64,000 nt of DNA from Verrucomicrobium spinosum DSM 4136 = JCM 18804 (GCF_000172155.1 NZ_ABIZ01000001.1:6915105-6979104); one strand, 5' to 3'. Counted from the stretch's first letter, positions 26,638 through 35,827 are shown. Notes: generated by a model from the sequence alone, not told the origin. A program made the numbers and translations.

Positions 26638-27050
26638 GCGAAGGAGGGTGGAAGCTTTATTTGCTCTTAAAAACAGCAGAGAAGACCACCTCCGGCAAAC
26701 AATACCTGGGTCTAAATGTCCCTACTCCACGCAGGTCAACTCTCACTCGCCCAATGGGGTCGCCTCAGCATCGCTGCTTGATCCGCTCTTCAGCTTCAGG
26801 TCCGCTGAGGCCTCAGAGACAAAGATGCCATCGGACCTCCCGATCCACACGCTCCCGGCAGCCGTCCCGATGGACGGTATCGGGCGACCGCTCACCTGTA
26901 TCAGCATCGCGACAATCCCCCCCCGATCCTGGCAGCCTCTGCCAAAAATTTGCAATTCGGAGCATTGCCAAACACCGGGCGTTTCAATCATTATCTCGTG
27001 GCAAAAAAAATCGCGCGGCATGGATTCTGCGTGGAAAAACGCCCTCCCTT
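26638..27050. other. Divergent intergenic region
   Basis: Lies between the leftward lipoprotein pair and the rightward SLOG-like gene, so promoters for both are expected here. The frame of the rightward gene stays open back to 26661, but that extension is arginine/serine-rich and shadow-like. I read it as non-coding. No specific promoter box is convincing. Confidence 0.45.
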
Positions 27051-29711
27051 ATGTCCAGCACCTCCGGTTCAGGCCTCCAAAGTTCATCCCCCGCGAACTC
27101 GTCACCAAGCCCCCCTCTCAGAATACGCTGCGGTCTGGTGCCAGCATTCATTGTGGGTGTAAGCGGAAATCGCGACCCCAAGGGCTACAATCCTGAGCAC
27201 TTTGGGGACAGGGCAGCCGAAGCAGCTGATGAGATCAAGACACTCATCTCAGAAGTCCATTCCGTATTCGACTGGCTGCTAGCCGTAGCTCCCCCAGACA
27301 CGGCAGGTCCCACATGGCGGCTCAACCCAGATACACGTCGGTATGAGCCGGGCTCAACCACACGCAAAAACACCCGCGAGACCTATGCCTCCTGCTGGGA
27401 ACCGCTGGGCCTGCGGGATACACCCGTCATCGTGCTCACGTCTCTTGCACCTGGCATCGACACCCTTGTCGCCGAAGCAGTGCTGGAATACAAAAAGTCT
27501 CACACGCATGCGAAGATCTCCGTAAGAGCGCCTCTCCCATTTGCTGAGAAGGAATACCGCAACAGCAGCACATTCGATGTGGAGCCCAAGGTTCTGGCTA
27601 ACGGCGAGCCCAATCCACTCAATGCGCCCGGTGCCAACAACTTTCAACGGATACGGTTCGACAAGCTCCTCGCCCGCCTCCGTGACGAGCAACCCGGATT
27701 TGAAGAGGAGAGGGACATTTTTTGCATCCCCCTGGATCCCAGCAAAAGCCACATGGTCGGGGCTTCCGATCAGGCATCTGCCGAGAAGACCCGCCGCATG
27801 CGCTACCGCGCTTCTGGCGAGTATGTCGCGGCTCATAGCGACCTTCTACTCGCCATTTATGACGACCAAGATCATCGCTTCAAAGCAGAAGAGAAGATCA
27901 AGAGCCAGGGAAAACAGCCCACGCCAGAGGAGCTCCTGGCACACTCGCTGAGAGAGTACGAAGATCTCACAGCAGCAGGAACGCCCGTCATTGTGGAAGT
28001 TAAACGTCGCGGTCTGACAAACCGGCTGCTCCCCATCCCTGCTCCCATCTCCTGGGCGGATGCCGGTCCAGTCCTGCACATTCCCATCTTACGCACGAGC
28101 AGAAAAGATGAAGCTCCTACAGACCATCAGAGCCTTCGTCTGCTGCAGCCGTACGAACTGCTCCCCGCAGGAGTGTCACAAGAGCAGCACACATCCCCCG
28201 CCTGGCAGGAGAATGGTGACCGGCTCCTTCGCGAAGGCATCTCCAGCCTCATTCGCCTGAATGAGGAGAGCACCCACCAAACCGATGAAGAGTCACTTCA
28301 AATCGCACTCAAACGCCACTTGGGCCTCCCAAGAAATGGAGCGCTTCCAGGAGCTCTCAGTCAGCTTTCCTTCCCCTTTGAAGGCATGGCCAGCCTGCGT
28401 CGCATCGTGGCAGACTTAAACGCCCTCTACGTCTCGCGGGTAAACCGATGGGCTGCGTTGTTTTTCTTCCTCACATTCCTTGCGGTGGTCTTCTTTATGG
28501 CCTCCGGTATTGAGTGGAAAGATGTCCATCCGTACCTGGAACGTCAGAGCTGGCAGATCCGCACCACACTTTTCATCCTGGCTTCGGCAGCCGCCCTTGG
28601 CTCGTTCCCCATCTATTGGAAGTTTCGCAAAGCCCGGCTGGATGACCGTCAGCACGACTATCGCGGCATTGCTGAAGGGCTTCGCGTTCAGTTCTACTGG
28701 TCTCTTGCCGGCGTCAACAGTTCCGTCGCCACCAGCTACATTCAACGCCTTCGCGGCGAGGTGAGCTGGATCCGCAGCGTCGTCAACAGCGTCAGCTTCC
28801 CCTATCACCGGACCACCAAAGGCTTCGCAGCAATCGAACCCCCTGCGGAAAAACTCGCCCTGCTCGAAGCTGTGCAGAAGGGGTGGGTAAAAGAACAAAG
28901 CGGCTATTTCCAGAAAAAGGTCCGCGAGTGCACGCAACGCGGGGACTCCCTGAAAGGGATCGCCACAGCTCTCCTGACTGCCGGTGCACTCATGGCCGCG
29001 ATGAGCCTCTTCGCCTCCGTGTTTCCCCAGCATCTGCCCAAGCTTCCTGCTCCCCGTAGCCTCACCGTCACAGCTACTGGAGTTTTGGGCATCCTCGCAC
29101 TTCTTTGGACGGTGGAATGGATCATGTGGGGCGGGCTCCATCCCGTCCTGTATTTCATCACCCGGGAACGATGGCCTGGACCAAAGCCTCCCTACTCCCG
29201 TAAACACATGGTGCTCCATTTCTGGAGATTCTTCTTTCCTCCGCTCTGGCATGACCGCATTTCCGTCACCCAGCAACAGTCGCAGGATCTCGCCCAGCGC
29301 ATTCGACGTTTCTGCGCGTTCCTGCTTGGGACGTCCCTCGCCCTGTTGATGCTGGGGTTGATTCTGCACACCTCCACGACAGCTACAGCACCAGGCATCC
29401 TGGCTGGCGCCGCCAAAACCATTCTCCTCACCCTCAGTGCTTTGGCGGTAGTGTGGAGGGAACGCCAGTTCATCGCGGAGGACATTCGTCGCTACACTGC
29501 TACAGGCGGACTCTTCAGTGCTGCAGCCGTCAGACTGGACAGGTATTTGGGTCAACTCCGCAGCACCCAACCCCCAACCCCGGGCCAGGATCCCATCCGC
29601 TCCATCCAGGAGCTGCTCTACACGTTGGGGACAGAGGCGTTGGCCGAGAACGCCGAGTGGATCGTCATGCGCCGCACCCGCCGCATCGAGCCCATCACCC
29701 CCGACCTCTGA
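27051..29711 (+). CDS. SLOG-like protein with six membrane helices
   Basis: An 886-residue protein. The N-terminal half has a Rossmann-like nucleotide-binding look: FIVGVSGNRDPKGY (about 33-46), TPVIVLTSLAPGIDTLVAEA, KISVRAPLPFAEKEYRN and YVAAHSDLLLAIYDD. This is the order expected of SLOG/LOG-type ligand-binding domains. The second half has membrane helices at about 467-486, 505-525, 637-660, 670-694, 754-776 and 783-803. The stretch after helix 2 (KFRKARLDDRQHDYRGIAEGLRVQF, split by my reading) resembles SLATT-type SLOG-associated membrane effectors. By knowledge of SLOG-SLATT systems, the soluble part may sense a nucleotide-derived signal and the membrane part may perforate or depolarise. 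The start chosen is the ATG at 27051 (SSTSGSG); a GTG at 27138 is possible. It is followed by the STING-like gene. Confidence 0.72.
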   Translation: MSSTSGSGLQSSSPANSSPSPPLRIRCGLVPAFIVGVSGNRDPKGYNPEHFGDRAAEAADEIKTLISEVHSVFDWLLAVAPPDTAGPTWRLNPDTRRYEPGSTTRKNTRETYASCWEPLGLRDTPVIVLTSLAPGIDTLVAEAVLEYKKSHTHAKISVRAPLPFAEKEYRNSSTFDVEPKVLANGEPNPLNAPGANNFQRIRFDKLLARLRDEQPGFEEERDIFCIPLDPSKSHMVGASDQASAEKTRRMRYRASGEYVAAHSDLLLAIYDDQDHRFKAEEKIKSQGKQPTPEELLAHSLREYEDLTAAGTPVIVEVKRRGLTNRLLPIPAPISWADAGPVLHIPILRTSRKDEAPTDHQSLRLLQPYELLPAGVSQEQHTSPAWQENGDRLLREGISSLIRLNEESTHQTDEESLQIALKRHLGLPRNGALPGALSQLSFPFEGMASLRRIVADLNALYVSRVNRWAALFFFLTFLAVVFFMASGIEWKDVHPYLERQSWQIRTTLFILASAAALGSFPIYWKFRKARLDDRQHDYRGIAEGLRVQFYWSLAGVNSSVATSYIQRLRGEVSWIRSVVNSVSFPYHRTTKGFAAIEPPAEKLALLEAVQKGWVKEQSGYFQKKVRECTQRGDSLKGIATALLTAGALMAAMSLFASVFPQHLPKLPAPRSLTVTATGVLGILALLWTVEWIMWGGLHPVLYFITRERWPGPKPPYSRKHMVLHFWRFFFPPLWHDRISVTQQQSQDLAQRIRRFCAFLLGTSLALLMLGLILHTSTTATAPGILAGAAKTILLTLSALAVVWRERQFIAEDIRRYTATGGLFSAAAVRLDRYLGQLRSTQPPTPGQDPIRSIQELLYTLGTEALAENAEWIVMRRTRRIEPITPDL

Positions 29712-29830
29712 CAACGTTATTTCCCAAACTTACGCATTCCTAACTCCTAAACACCCTCCGCAGAAGACTCTGGGAGCCCGCCGCCACCGCCTGACATCAC
29801 TCACTCCACCCCTCCACCCCTCCACCCATC

Positions 29831-29958
29831 CACCTCTCCACCTCTCCACCTCTCCACCTCTCCACCTCTCCACCTCTCCACCTCTCCACCTCTCCACCTC
29901 TCCACCTCTCCACCTCTCCACCTCTCCACCTCTCCACCTCTCCACCTCTCCACCTCTC
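29831..29958 (+). repeat. Octamer tandem repeat, sixteen copies, abutting a start codon
   Basis: Sixteen uninterrupted copies of CACCTCTC, ending six bases before the ATG of the STING-like gene. The whole ribosome-binding region of that gene is therefore repeat. Less regular CCTCCACC units extend it upstream to about 29803. The unit is a pure pyrimidine strand apart from one A. As 8 is not a multiple of 3, copy-number change would shift any upstream in-frame fusion. Confidence 0.95.
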
Positions 29959-29964
29959 CACCCC

Positions 29965-31107
29965 ATGATCCCCTCCTGGAGCTCCGACCAACGCCTCGAC
30001 ATCCTCATCCTCGGCCCCATGAGCGACGATGAAACAACTGCGGCCTCCTGCGTCCCCGTGCAAAAGGCCGTCCAGGCCCTGCTGGATGAGCCCGCCCTCG
30101 ATGAGTTTCTCTCGAAGAACCACATCGCCCCCGCAGACCGGCAGGTTCACGCCCCGGAGAGCTTCCGAGGAGCCAACATCTTTGACAGCGTTCTGTCCCG
30201 GCTCGACACCGCCGATCTCGTCATCTTCAACCTCACTCCCAAGCCTGGCAAGGCAGAGGCCAGCGCCAATGTCTTCTACGAGCTCGCGCTCGTGCATGCA
30301 CTGGGCATCCCCGCCATGTTCCTCTATCACAAGCCAGCAGAAGATCCTGTGGATCCCGCTGCAAAAGAGAACAACGAGCCCCCCAAGCAAGTCCCCTTCT
30401 ACGCCAGGGAAATGCACCAGTTGCGCGTCAAAAAGTTCGACCACGCCACGCTCGTGGAGACCCTCCGCCCCACGCTGCATGACTTCCTCATGCGGAAGAA
30501 CGCACAGAACAACTACCTCAACGACCGCGTCACCCGCTTCTACGGCCTGCCCGTCATCGACATCTCCGCCGCCACCGGTCTCGCCACCGGATACTACTTC
30601 AACTTCCTCTCCCGCCTCATCACAGAGAATAGTTTCCTCGGCTCCCATCCCCACCTCATCAAAAAAGTCGTCCTCGTCCGGCCCACCTCCGTTGACAGCA
30701 CCTACCAGGCCGACCTCGATCAGCTAAAAACCTCTCTGGCCGCCGCAGGCCACACCCTAGCCACGGAGAAGCTCTCCCCTCCCGCCCACGACAAACTCGG
30801 GCCCCTGTGGTTCGACCACGTCAGCGGCATTGTGGTGGACATTCCTCGCACCATCTACCCCCTCCAGCTCGCTCCTCGGCTTCTTTCCCTGCAGGACCGA
30901 CACCGGACGCAGGCAGATGATGCCACCGATCGCATTGTCGACCAACGGCTTCACCAGTTCGGCGACCAGTTGATGGATCGCTTCATGCACGCCATCCGCT
31001 ACCAGATCCGCCGCGCTGGCACGACCGTCCGGGGCAAACTCGTGCACTTCACCACCATGGACGAGGCAGCATCCGACATCACCCAGCTCCTTTCCTCCAC
31101 GCCGTGA
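29965..31107 (+). CDS. STING-like effector with NDT/TIR-like N-terminal domain
   Basis: A 380-residue soluble protein in two parts. Residues about 10-130 form a nucleoside-deoxyribosyltransferase/TIR-like domain: LDILILGPM, ADLVIFNLT, then NVFYELALVHALGIP with a candidate catalytic Glu106. Residues about 185-365 match the prokaryotic STING domain as I recall it. TGLATGYYFNFL (204-215) corresponds to the conserved LAxGYYxxF stem motif; VVDIPRTIYPL (290-300) corresponds to the DIPSTL ligand-lid motif; RLHQFGDQLMDRF corresponds to the late helix. Known bacterial STINGs bind cyclic dinucleotides and assemble to switch on a TIR NADase or membrane effector. Here the effector would be the NDT-like domain. 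Arg295 replaces the usual Ser/Thr in DIPxT. Its stop overlaps the GTG start of the next gene. No CD-NTase is visible nearby. Confidence 0.72.
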   Translation: MIPSWSSDQRLDILILGPMSDDETTAASCVPVQKAVQALLDEPALDEFLSKNHIAPADRQVHAPESFRGANIFDSVLSRLDTADLVIFNLTPKPGKAEASANVFYELALVHALGIPAMFLYHKPAEDPVDPAAKENNEPPKQVPFYAREMHQLRVKKFDHATLVETLRPTLHDFLMRKNAQNNYLNDRVTRFYGLPVIDISAATGLATGYYFNFLSRLITENSFLGSHPHLIKKVVLVRPTSVDSTYQADLDQLKTSLAAAGHTLATEKLSPPAHDKLGPLWFDHVSGIVVDIPRTIYPLQLAPRLLSLQDRHRTQADDATDRIVDQRLHQFGDQLMDRFMHAIRYQIRRAGTTVRGKLVHFTTMDEAASDITQLLSSTP

Positions 31108-34100
31108 AGCCCGTCATCTTCATCTCCGCCGTCTCCAAGGAGCTCGCCCCCAGCCGCCAGCTCGTGGCCAATACGCTCCTCCTCCTCGGCTACGAGCCCG
31201 TGTGGCAGGACGTCTTTGGCACGGAGGCCGGGGACCTCAAAAAAGTCCTGCGCAACAAGATCAACCGCTCCCGCGGCGTCATCCAGCTCGTGGGCAACGC
31301 CTACGGGTTCGAGCCCAAAACACCCGACCCCGAGTTCGGCCCCGTCAGCTACACCCAGTACGAGGCCCTCTACGCCCGCAAGCGCGGGCTCAAGGTCTGG
31401 TACCTGCAGATTGAAGGCAGCTTCCCCGTCACCCCCTACACCCCGGAACCGCCCGAGCACATCCAGCGCCAGGCCGAATATCGCGAGAAGATCAAGCAAT
31501 ACGCCGACCTCCGCCACAAGGCCCAGACCCCCGTGGACCTTGAGAACACCGTCCTGAAGCTGCGCAACGACCTGGAGCGCCTCCGCGGACGCTTCAGCGC
31601 CTGGATGACCACCGTCACCCTCGCCCTCGTCATCATCCTCGGCCTCAGCGGCTGGCACCTCGTCACCGCAGAGAAAGAACGTCGCGCGGCAGAAGCAGCC
31701 AGACTGGAGGACAGAAGAGAATTCCTCGAGTTTAAGAACCTCTTCGTACGCGATTACGAAAGAGGCCTGATTCCCCCCCGGGCCACCGGCCCCACCTCAC
31801 CTTCCGCCCCCAACAGCTCGCCTGCCGGTCTCAGCGACCAGCAACAACTCACCCTGGAGAGCAGGTACCCCGTTTGGGAGAAAGAACTCGGCCTGCCAGA
31901 GGGATCCCTCGCCAGCCGCATCCCCCGTTATATGAAAGAACTCACCACCTCCCCAGAGGTGGACCTCATCGTACGCGCCCAGGCCCTCATTGCCCAGGGC
32001 CAGTATGCTGAAGCAGAGAAGGTGGCCCTCCAGGCCAGGGGAGCCGCCCTCGGCGACACCAGCAAAGATCTCACCAAACTCGTGGAAGCCCTGCGCACCG
32101 CGGGCCGTGCTGCCCGGGAGCTTGCCGGAGAGTCTCATGAAAAAGACAGTGCCGCCCACTACGAGCGGGCTAAGACCTACTTCGAGACCGCCCATTCCCT
32201 CACCAGCGCCGGGAAAAACTTCGACCAGTGGGTGCTAGTAAACTGCGGCATCGCCCTCATTCACGCCATGCGGAACCAGCCCGCCGCCGCGCTTGAGGCA
32301 CTCAACGCTATTTCAGCCTCCCCAAGCAACCGCTCCACCAATGCGAGCTACTCTCTTGTAGAGGTCGCCCAGATGCTCGGCCGACACGGCAACGGCCGAC
32401 AGGCAGCCCAGGTCCTGGAGAAGGCTCGCCAGCTCCTCCCCGTGCCTCCTGAATCCCCGGTGGACCTGATCAATCACCGCTACTACATCGCACAGAACCT
32501 GCGAGCCCAGGGATTGCGGACCCAGGCCGCGCAAGAACTCCAGTACATTCTGGATGAATCCCGCGCCCTCGCCACCCCGGCAGGTGACAGCCTCGCCATC
32601 GCCGCAGCCAGCTTCCGCACCCAGATTCTGGCGGAAACGGGCAGCTACCTCGAAGTCATCCCCGTCGCCAAGCTCGCCATTCAGCTCAACAACAACGCTG
32701 ATCCCACCGGGGACCTGGCGCTGAACGCCACCCAGCATCTCGCCCTCGCCCTGCACAAGCTGGGTCGCCTCGCAGAAGCCGCCCCCCTCTTCACCCAGGT
32801 GGAGCAACGGTGCCGGGAAATGCTCACCCACCTCCAGCAGCAACTGGGTGAAGACCATCTCCAGACATACAACGCCTTGATCAATCTCGCCTCCGTCCTG
32901 GTCGCCCAGTCCAGACGGGCCGAGGCCCTGCCCCTCCTGCAGCAAGCCCACGCCAGCCGGGAAAACACGCTCGGGCCCAATCACGCCTCCACTCTCTGGG
33001 CCCTGAGCGAGCTCGCCTCCTGCCAGCTCGATCACGGTGCCTATACCGAAGCAGAAAAAAACTCCCACACCCTGCTGGAAGCCCGCCGTCACACCCTCGG
33101 CGAGCTTCACCCCACCACCCTCTATGCGGAGGCCACCCTCGCCTGCGTCCTTCACTACGCCGGCCGTCTTCGTGAGGCCGAGCAAGCCTTTTCCACCCTC
33201 CTGGACAAGAGGACACAGGTCCTCGGCACCAGTCACCCAGAGACCCTGTGGACACGCAAGGGCCTGGGTGACAGTCTCTATGCCCAGGAACGCTATGCCG
33301 AAGCAGAGATCCATTTCCGCGAGACCTTCCTGCAACGACGGGCCACCATGGGCATCCACGCCCCTGCCACCCTGGAGGCCTACAACAGCCTCGACCTCAC
33401 CCTGGGCGTTCTGGGAAAGCATACCGACGCTGCCGCCCTGGCCGAAAGCTCCCTCCCCGATCTGAAAGCCCGCCAGGGAGACACCCACCCCGACGTCATG
33501 CGTGTCACCTTCGCCTATGCGACCGCCCTAAGGAAACTGGGCCGTCATGCAGAAGCTGCCGCCAGGTTCAAGGAAACTTGGCAGGGCTGGGCGCAACAAC
33601 CCTCTCCACAGCACTACCAGTCCCTCCGATCCCTGGCAGAGTATGCTTATGCCCTGAAACTCTCCGGGAAGGTCGAAGAGGCAGCCCCCCACCTCCACGA
33701 CCTCAGCAACCAGCTCAAGAACCTGCCCCGGGATGAATCTGATGTCGCCACAGATGAGATGGGCCTGCTCGCCGGCACCCTCTTCTACGCCGGATATTTT
33801 TCCGAGGCGAAGACCGCTTTCAACATCGTCTACGAAAACCGCCTCAAATCTCTTGGCGAAACCAACGAGAACACCCTCTGGGCCCTGAAGGCCGTGGCCG
33901 ACTCCCAGCGTGAGCTCAAGCATCACGCCGAATCTGAGTCCAACTACCAAAAAGTCTTCGACATCCGCCAAAAACTACACGGACTGAACCACCCCCGCAC
34001 CCTGATTGCGCTCGTGGACCTCTCCTCCTCCATGCAATGGCAGAACGAGTTCGCCGCCATCGTGGCAAAGATCGTGCCCGAGGTAGATTCCCTCTACGCC

Positions 34101-35252
34101 GCCGGACCACCCACCAACCACTGGATCTACAACACCGTCTTCCACGTCGGCCTGGCGTATAAAAATCTCAATGAGCCCGCCAAAGCAGCCCTCCAGTTCC
34201 GGCGCGCCTGGGAAGGCTACCGGTCCCTCAGCGACAAACGGCTGAACTCCGCCTACCAAGCCCTCGCTGAGTACGCCCAATGCCTGGAGCTGGCGGGAAA
34301 CAAGCCGGATTCCCAAGCCCTCGCCAAGGAAGTGGAGGCGGTGGCCGATGAGTTCAAGCCAGGACTGAAACCCACCCCTGACGATCTCTCCATTCTCAGC
34401 AGTCTGGCCTGCGCCCTCTTCTACACCGGGCAACCCGCCCGTGCCGCAGAGCTCTTCTCAGATGTGCATCGTGCCAGAGTCCTCACTCTGGGCGCGGCTC
34501 ATCCCGATACCCTGTGGGCCTACAAAGGCGTGGGAGACTCCCTGACCAAGCAGGGCCAATACGCGGACGCAGTCCCCCTCTTTGAAGGCATCTTCGAGAT
34601 CCGCCGGCAGAACGGTGGCTGGACCAGTGAGCCCACCTTCCGCGCTCTGGATGACTACAGTAACGTTCTGGATCGGCTGCAGCGCTTCGCAGACATGGAA
34701 AGCCTGCACACCCCTCTCGTGGACGAGCTGAAAAAGACTCCCGGCATTTCCAAGACAGAACTGGCCGCCGTCATCCACCGTCTCGGCTATGCCCTGCAAC
34801 AGCAAAAGAAGTTCAAGGCAGCCGCCGTGCAGTTCCAGTCCGCCTGGGACACGCGCAAAGACCTCCTGGGCAAGGAACATGCGCTTACCTTGGACACGCT
34901 GGAGCAGCTGGCAGACTGCCAGTCCGAAGCGGAACAATACGCCCCTGCAGAGAAGAACTACCGCGAGCTCCACAGGCTGTCCGTTCTCTCCCGTGGTGCC
35001 AAGGATCCTCACACTATGTGGCTGGCAGGCAGTTGGGGCGGCATGCTCCTGCAGTTGAAACGCTACACCGAGTCCGAGGAAATACTCGAGCAGAACTATC
35101 GATCACAGGCCCGGATCCTCGGCCCCCTGGACAAAGACACCCTCTGGACCAGAGACGCCTGGATCTACGTCCTCCGCCAGCAGAACAAGGACAAAGAAGC
35201 CGATAAACTGGAAAAGACCCTGCCCAACAAATCGGACGCCACAGGGCAGTAA
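31104..35252 (+). CDS. DUF4062-TM-TPR protein coupled to the STING-like gene
   Basis: A 1382-residue protein starting with GTG inside the overlap GTGA with the preceding stop, which implies translational coupling. Residues 1-110 are a DUF4062 domain (PVIFISAVSKELAPSRQLV, VWQDVFGTEAGDLKKVL, GVIQLVGNAYGFEP). One membrane helix follows (about 163-185, VTLALVIILGLSGWHLV). The remainder is a very long array of helical repeats (about 300-1370), many of the kinesin-light-chain TPR type (LGPNHASTLWALSELA, LGTSHPETLWTRKGLG). There is no NTPase domain, unlike the other DUF4062 proteins here. Being encoded with the STING-like effector, it may sense, scaffold or restrain it. That is inference from the overlap only. 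Confidence 0.85.
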   Translation: MKPVIFISAVSKELAPSRQLVANTLLLLGYEPVWQDVFGTEAGDLKKVLRNKINRSRGVIQLVGNAYGFEPKTPDPEFGPVSYTQYEALYARKRGLKVWYLQIEGSFPVTPYTPEPPEHIQRQAEYREKIKQYADLRHKAQTPVDLENTVLKLRNDLERLRGRFSAWMTTVTLALVIILGLSGWHLVTAEKERRAAEAARLEDRREFLEFKNLFVRDYERGLIPPRATGPTSPSAPNSSPAGLSDQQQLTLESRYPVWEKELGLPEGSLASRIPRYMKELTTSPEVDLIVRAQALIAQGQYAEAEKVALQARGAALGDTSKDLTKLVEALRTAGRAARELAGESHEKDSAAHYERAKTYFETAHSLTSAGKNFDQWVLVNCGIALIHAMRNQPAAALEALNAISASPSNRSTNASYSLVEVAQMLGRHGNGRQAAQVLEKARQLLPVPPESPVDLINHRYYIAQNLRAQGLRTQAAQELQYILDESRALATPAGDSLAIAAASFRTQILAETGSYLEVIPVAKLAIQLNNNADPTGDLALNATQHLALALHKLGRLAEAAPLFTQVEQRCREMLTHLQQQLGEDHLQTYNALINLASVLVAQSRRAEALPLLQQAHASRENTLGPNHASTLWALSELASCQLDHGAYTEAEKNSHTLLEARRHTLGELHPTTLYAEATLACVLHYAGRLREAEQAFSTLLDKRTQVLGTSHPETLWTRKGLGDSLYAQERYAEAEIHFRETFLQRRATMGIHAPATLEAYNSLDLTLGVLGKHTDAAALAESSLPDLKARQGDTHPDVMRVTFAYATALRKLGRHAEAAARFKETWQGWAQQPSPQHYQSLRSLAEYAYALKLSGKVEEAAPHLHDLSNQLKNLPRDESDVATDEMGLLAGTLFYAGYFSEAKTAFNIVYENRLKSLGETNENTLWALKAVADSQRELKHHAESESNYQKVFDIRQKLHGLNHPRTLIALVDLSSSMQWQNEFAAIVAKIVPEVDSLYAAGPPTNHWIYNTVFHVGLAYKNLNEPAKAALQFRRAWEGYRSLSDKRLNSAYQALAEYAQCLELAGNKPDSQALAKEVEAVADEFKPGLKPTPDDLSILSSLACALFYTGQPARAAELFSDVHRARVLTLGAAHPDTLWAYKGVGDSLTKQGQYADAVPLFEGIFEIRRQNGGWTSEPTFRALDDYSNVLDRLQRFADMESLHTPLVDELKKTPGISKTELAAVIHRLGYALQQQKKFKAAAVQFQSAWDTRKDLLGKEHALTLDTLEQLADCQSEAEQYAPAEKNYRELHRLSVLSRGAKDPHTMWLAGSWGGMLLQLKRYTESEEILEQNYRSQARILGPLDKDTLWTRDAWIYVLRQQNKDKEADKLEKTLPNKSDATGQ

Positions 35253-35296
35253 CCCTCCTGTCATCCCACCATTCATCCCCTTGACCCCACCCCGCC

Positions 35297-35761
35297 ATGC
35301 CTGACCCCGCCATGCCTGACCCCGCCAACTTCTACACCTTCTGGACCGGAGCCCTCAACTTGGGCGACACCCCCGGTGTCTTCACCGACGCTACCTTCAC
35401 CGGACTGATCCTGCAGCTTCCCGTCACCATCACCTACCTGGCAGGGGATGCCAAAGAGCCCATCCGCGTCCTCCTGGAAACGACGGAAGTGGAAATCTTC
35501 GACGGTAAAAAGCACCCCGTCCTCTGGGACTGGACTCCGGGTGAGCCTCTCTCCAGGCCGGTGGGTTACATCAATGACGAGCAACTTGCCCCAGGCCAGC
35601 CGGAATTTCATTACCTCGAACTCACCACAAATGAGGCCAAACCCGGCAAACACACCCTCACCATCCTGGTCAATCCCGAGGTGGCCGCAGGATTGAAGGA
35701 TGACTTCATCCTCAAGCGCATCGGAGCGGACAACCAGATCGGCGCCAAGATCGGCTGGTAG
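35297..35761 (+). CDS. Hypothetical beta-rich protein
   Basis: A 154-residue soluble protein that I do not recognise. Alternating hydrophobic strands (TGLILQLPVTITYLAG, IRVLLETTEVEIFDG, FHYLELTTNEAKPGKHTLTI) suggest an immunoglobulin-like beta sandwich. Two start codons lie in a 15-base direct repeat (ATGCCTGACCCCGCC twice, 35297 and 35312), giving MPDPAMPDPAN, so the true start is ambiguous. It lies 44 bases after the DUF4062-TPR gene on the same strand and may belong to that operon. Confidence 0.6.
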   Translation: MPDPAMPDPANFYTFWTGALNLGDTPGVFTDATFTGLILQLPVTITYLAGDAKEPIRVLLETTEVEIFDGKKHPVLWDWTPGEPLSRPVGYINDEQLAPGQPEFHYLELTTNEAKPGKHTLTILVNPEVAAGLKDDFILKRIGADNQIGAKIGW

Positions 35762-35827
35762 GCACAGCACCGCCCAAGTCAGAGCCTGCGCCCCCCTTCC
35801 ACAACGTCGTCGGCAACGACGTTCCCA

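Noticed and set aside
26661-27050. N-terminal extension of the SLOG-like protein
   Set aside because: The extra 130 residues are Arg/Ser/Pro-rich with no secondary-structure pattern; the domain starts after the ATG at 27051.
29518-29964. N-terminal extension of the STING-like protein
   Set aside because: The extension overlaps the end of the SLOG-like gene in another frame and then reads through the octamer repeat.
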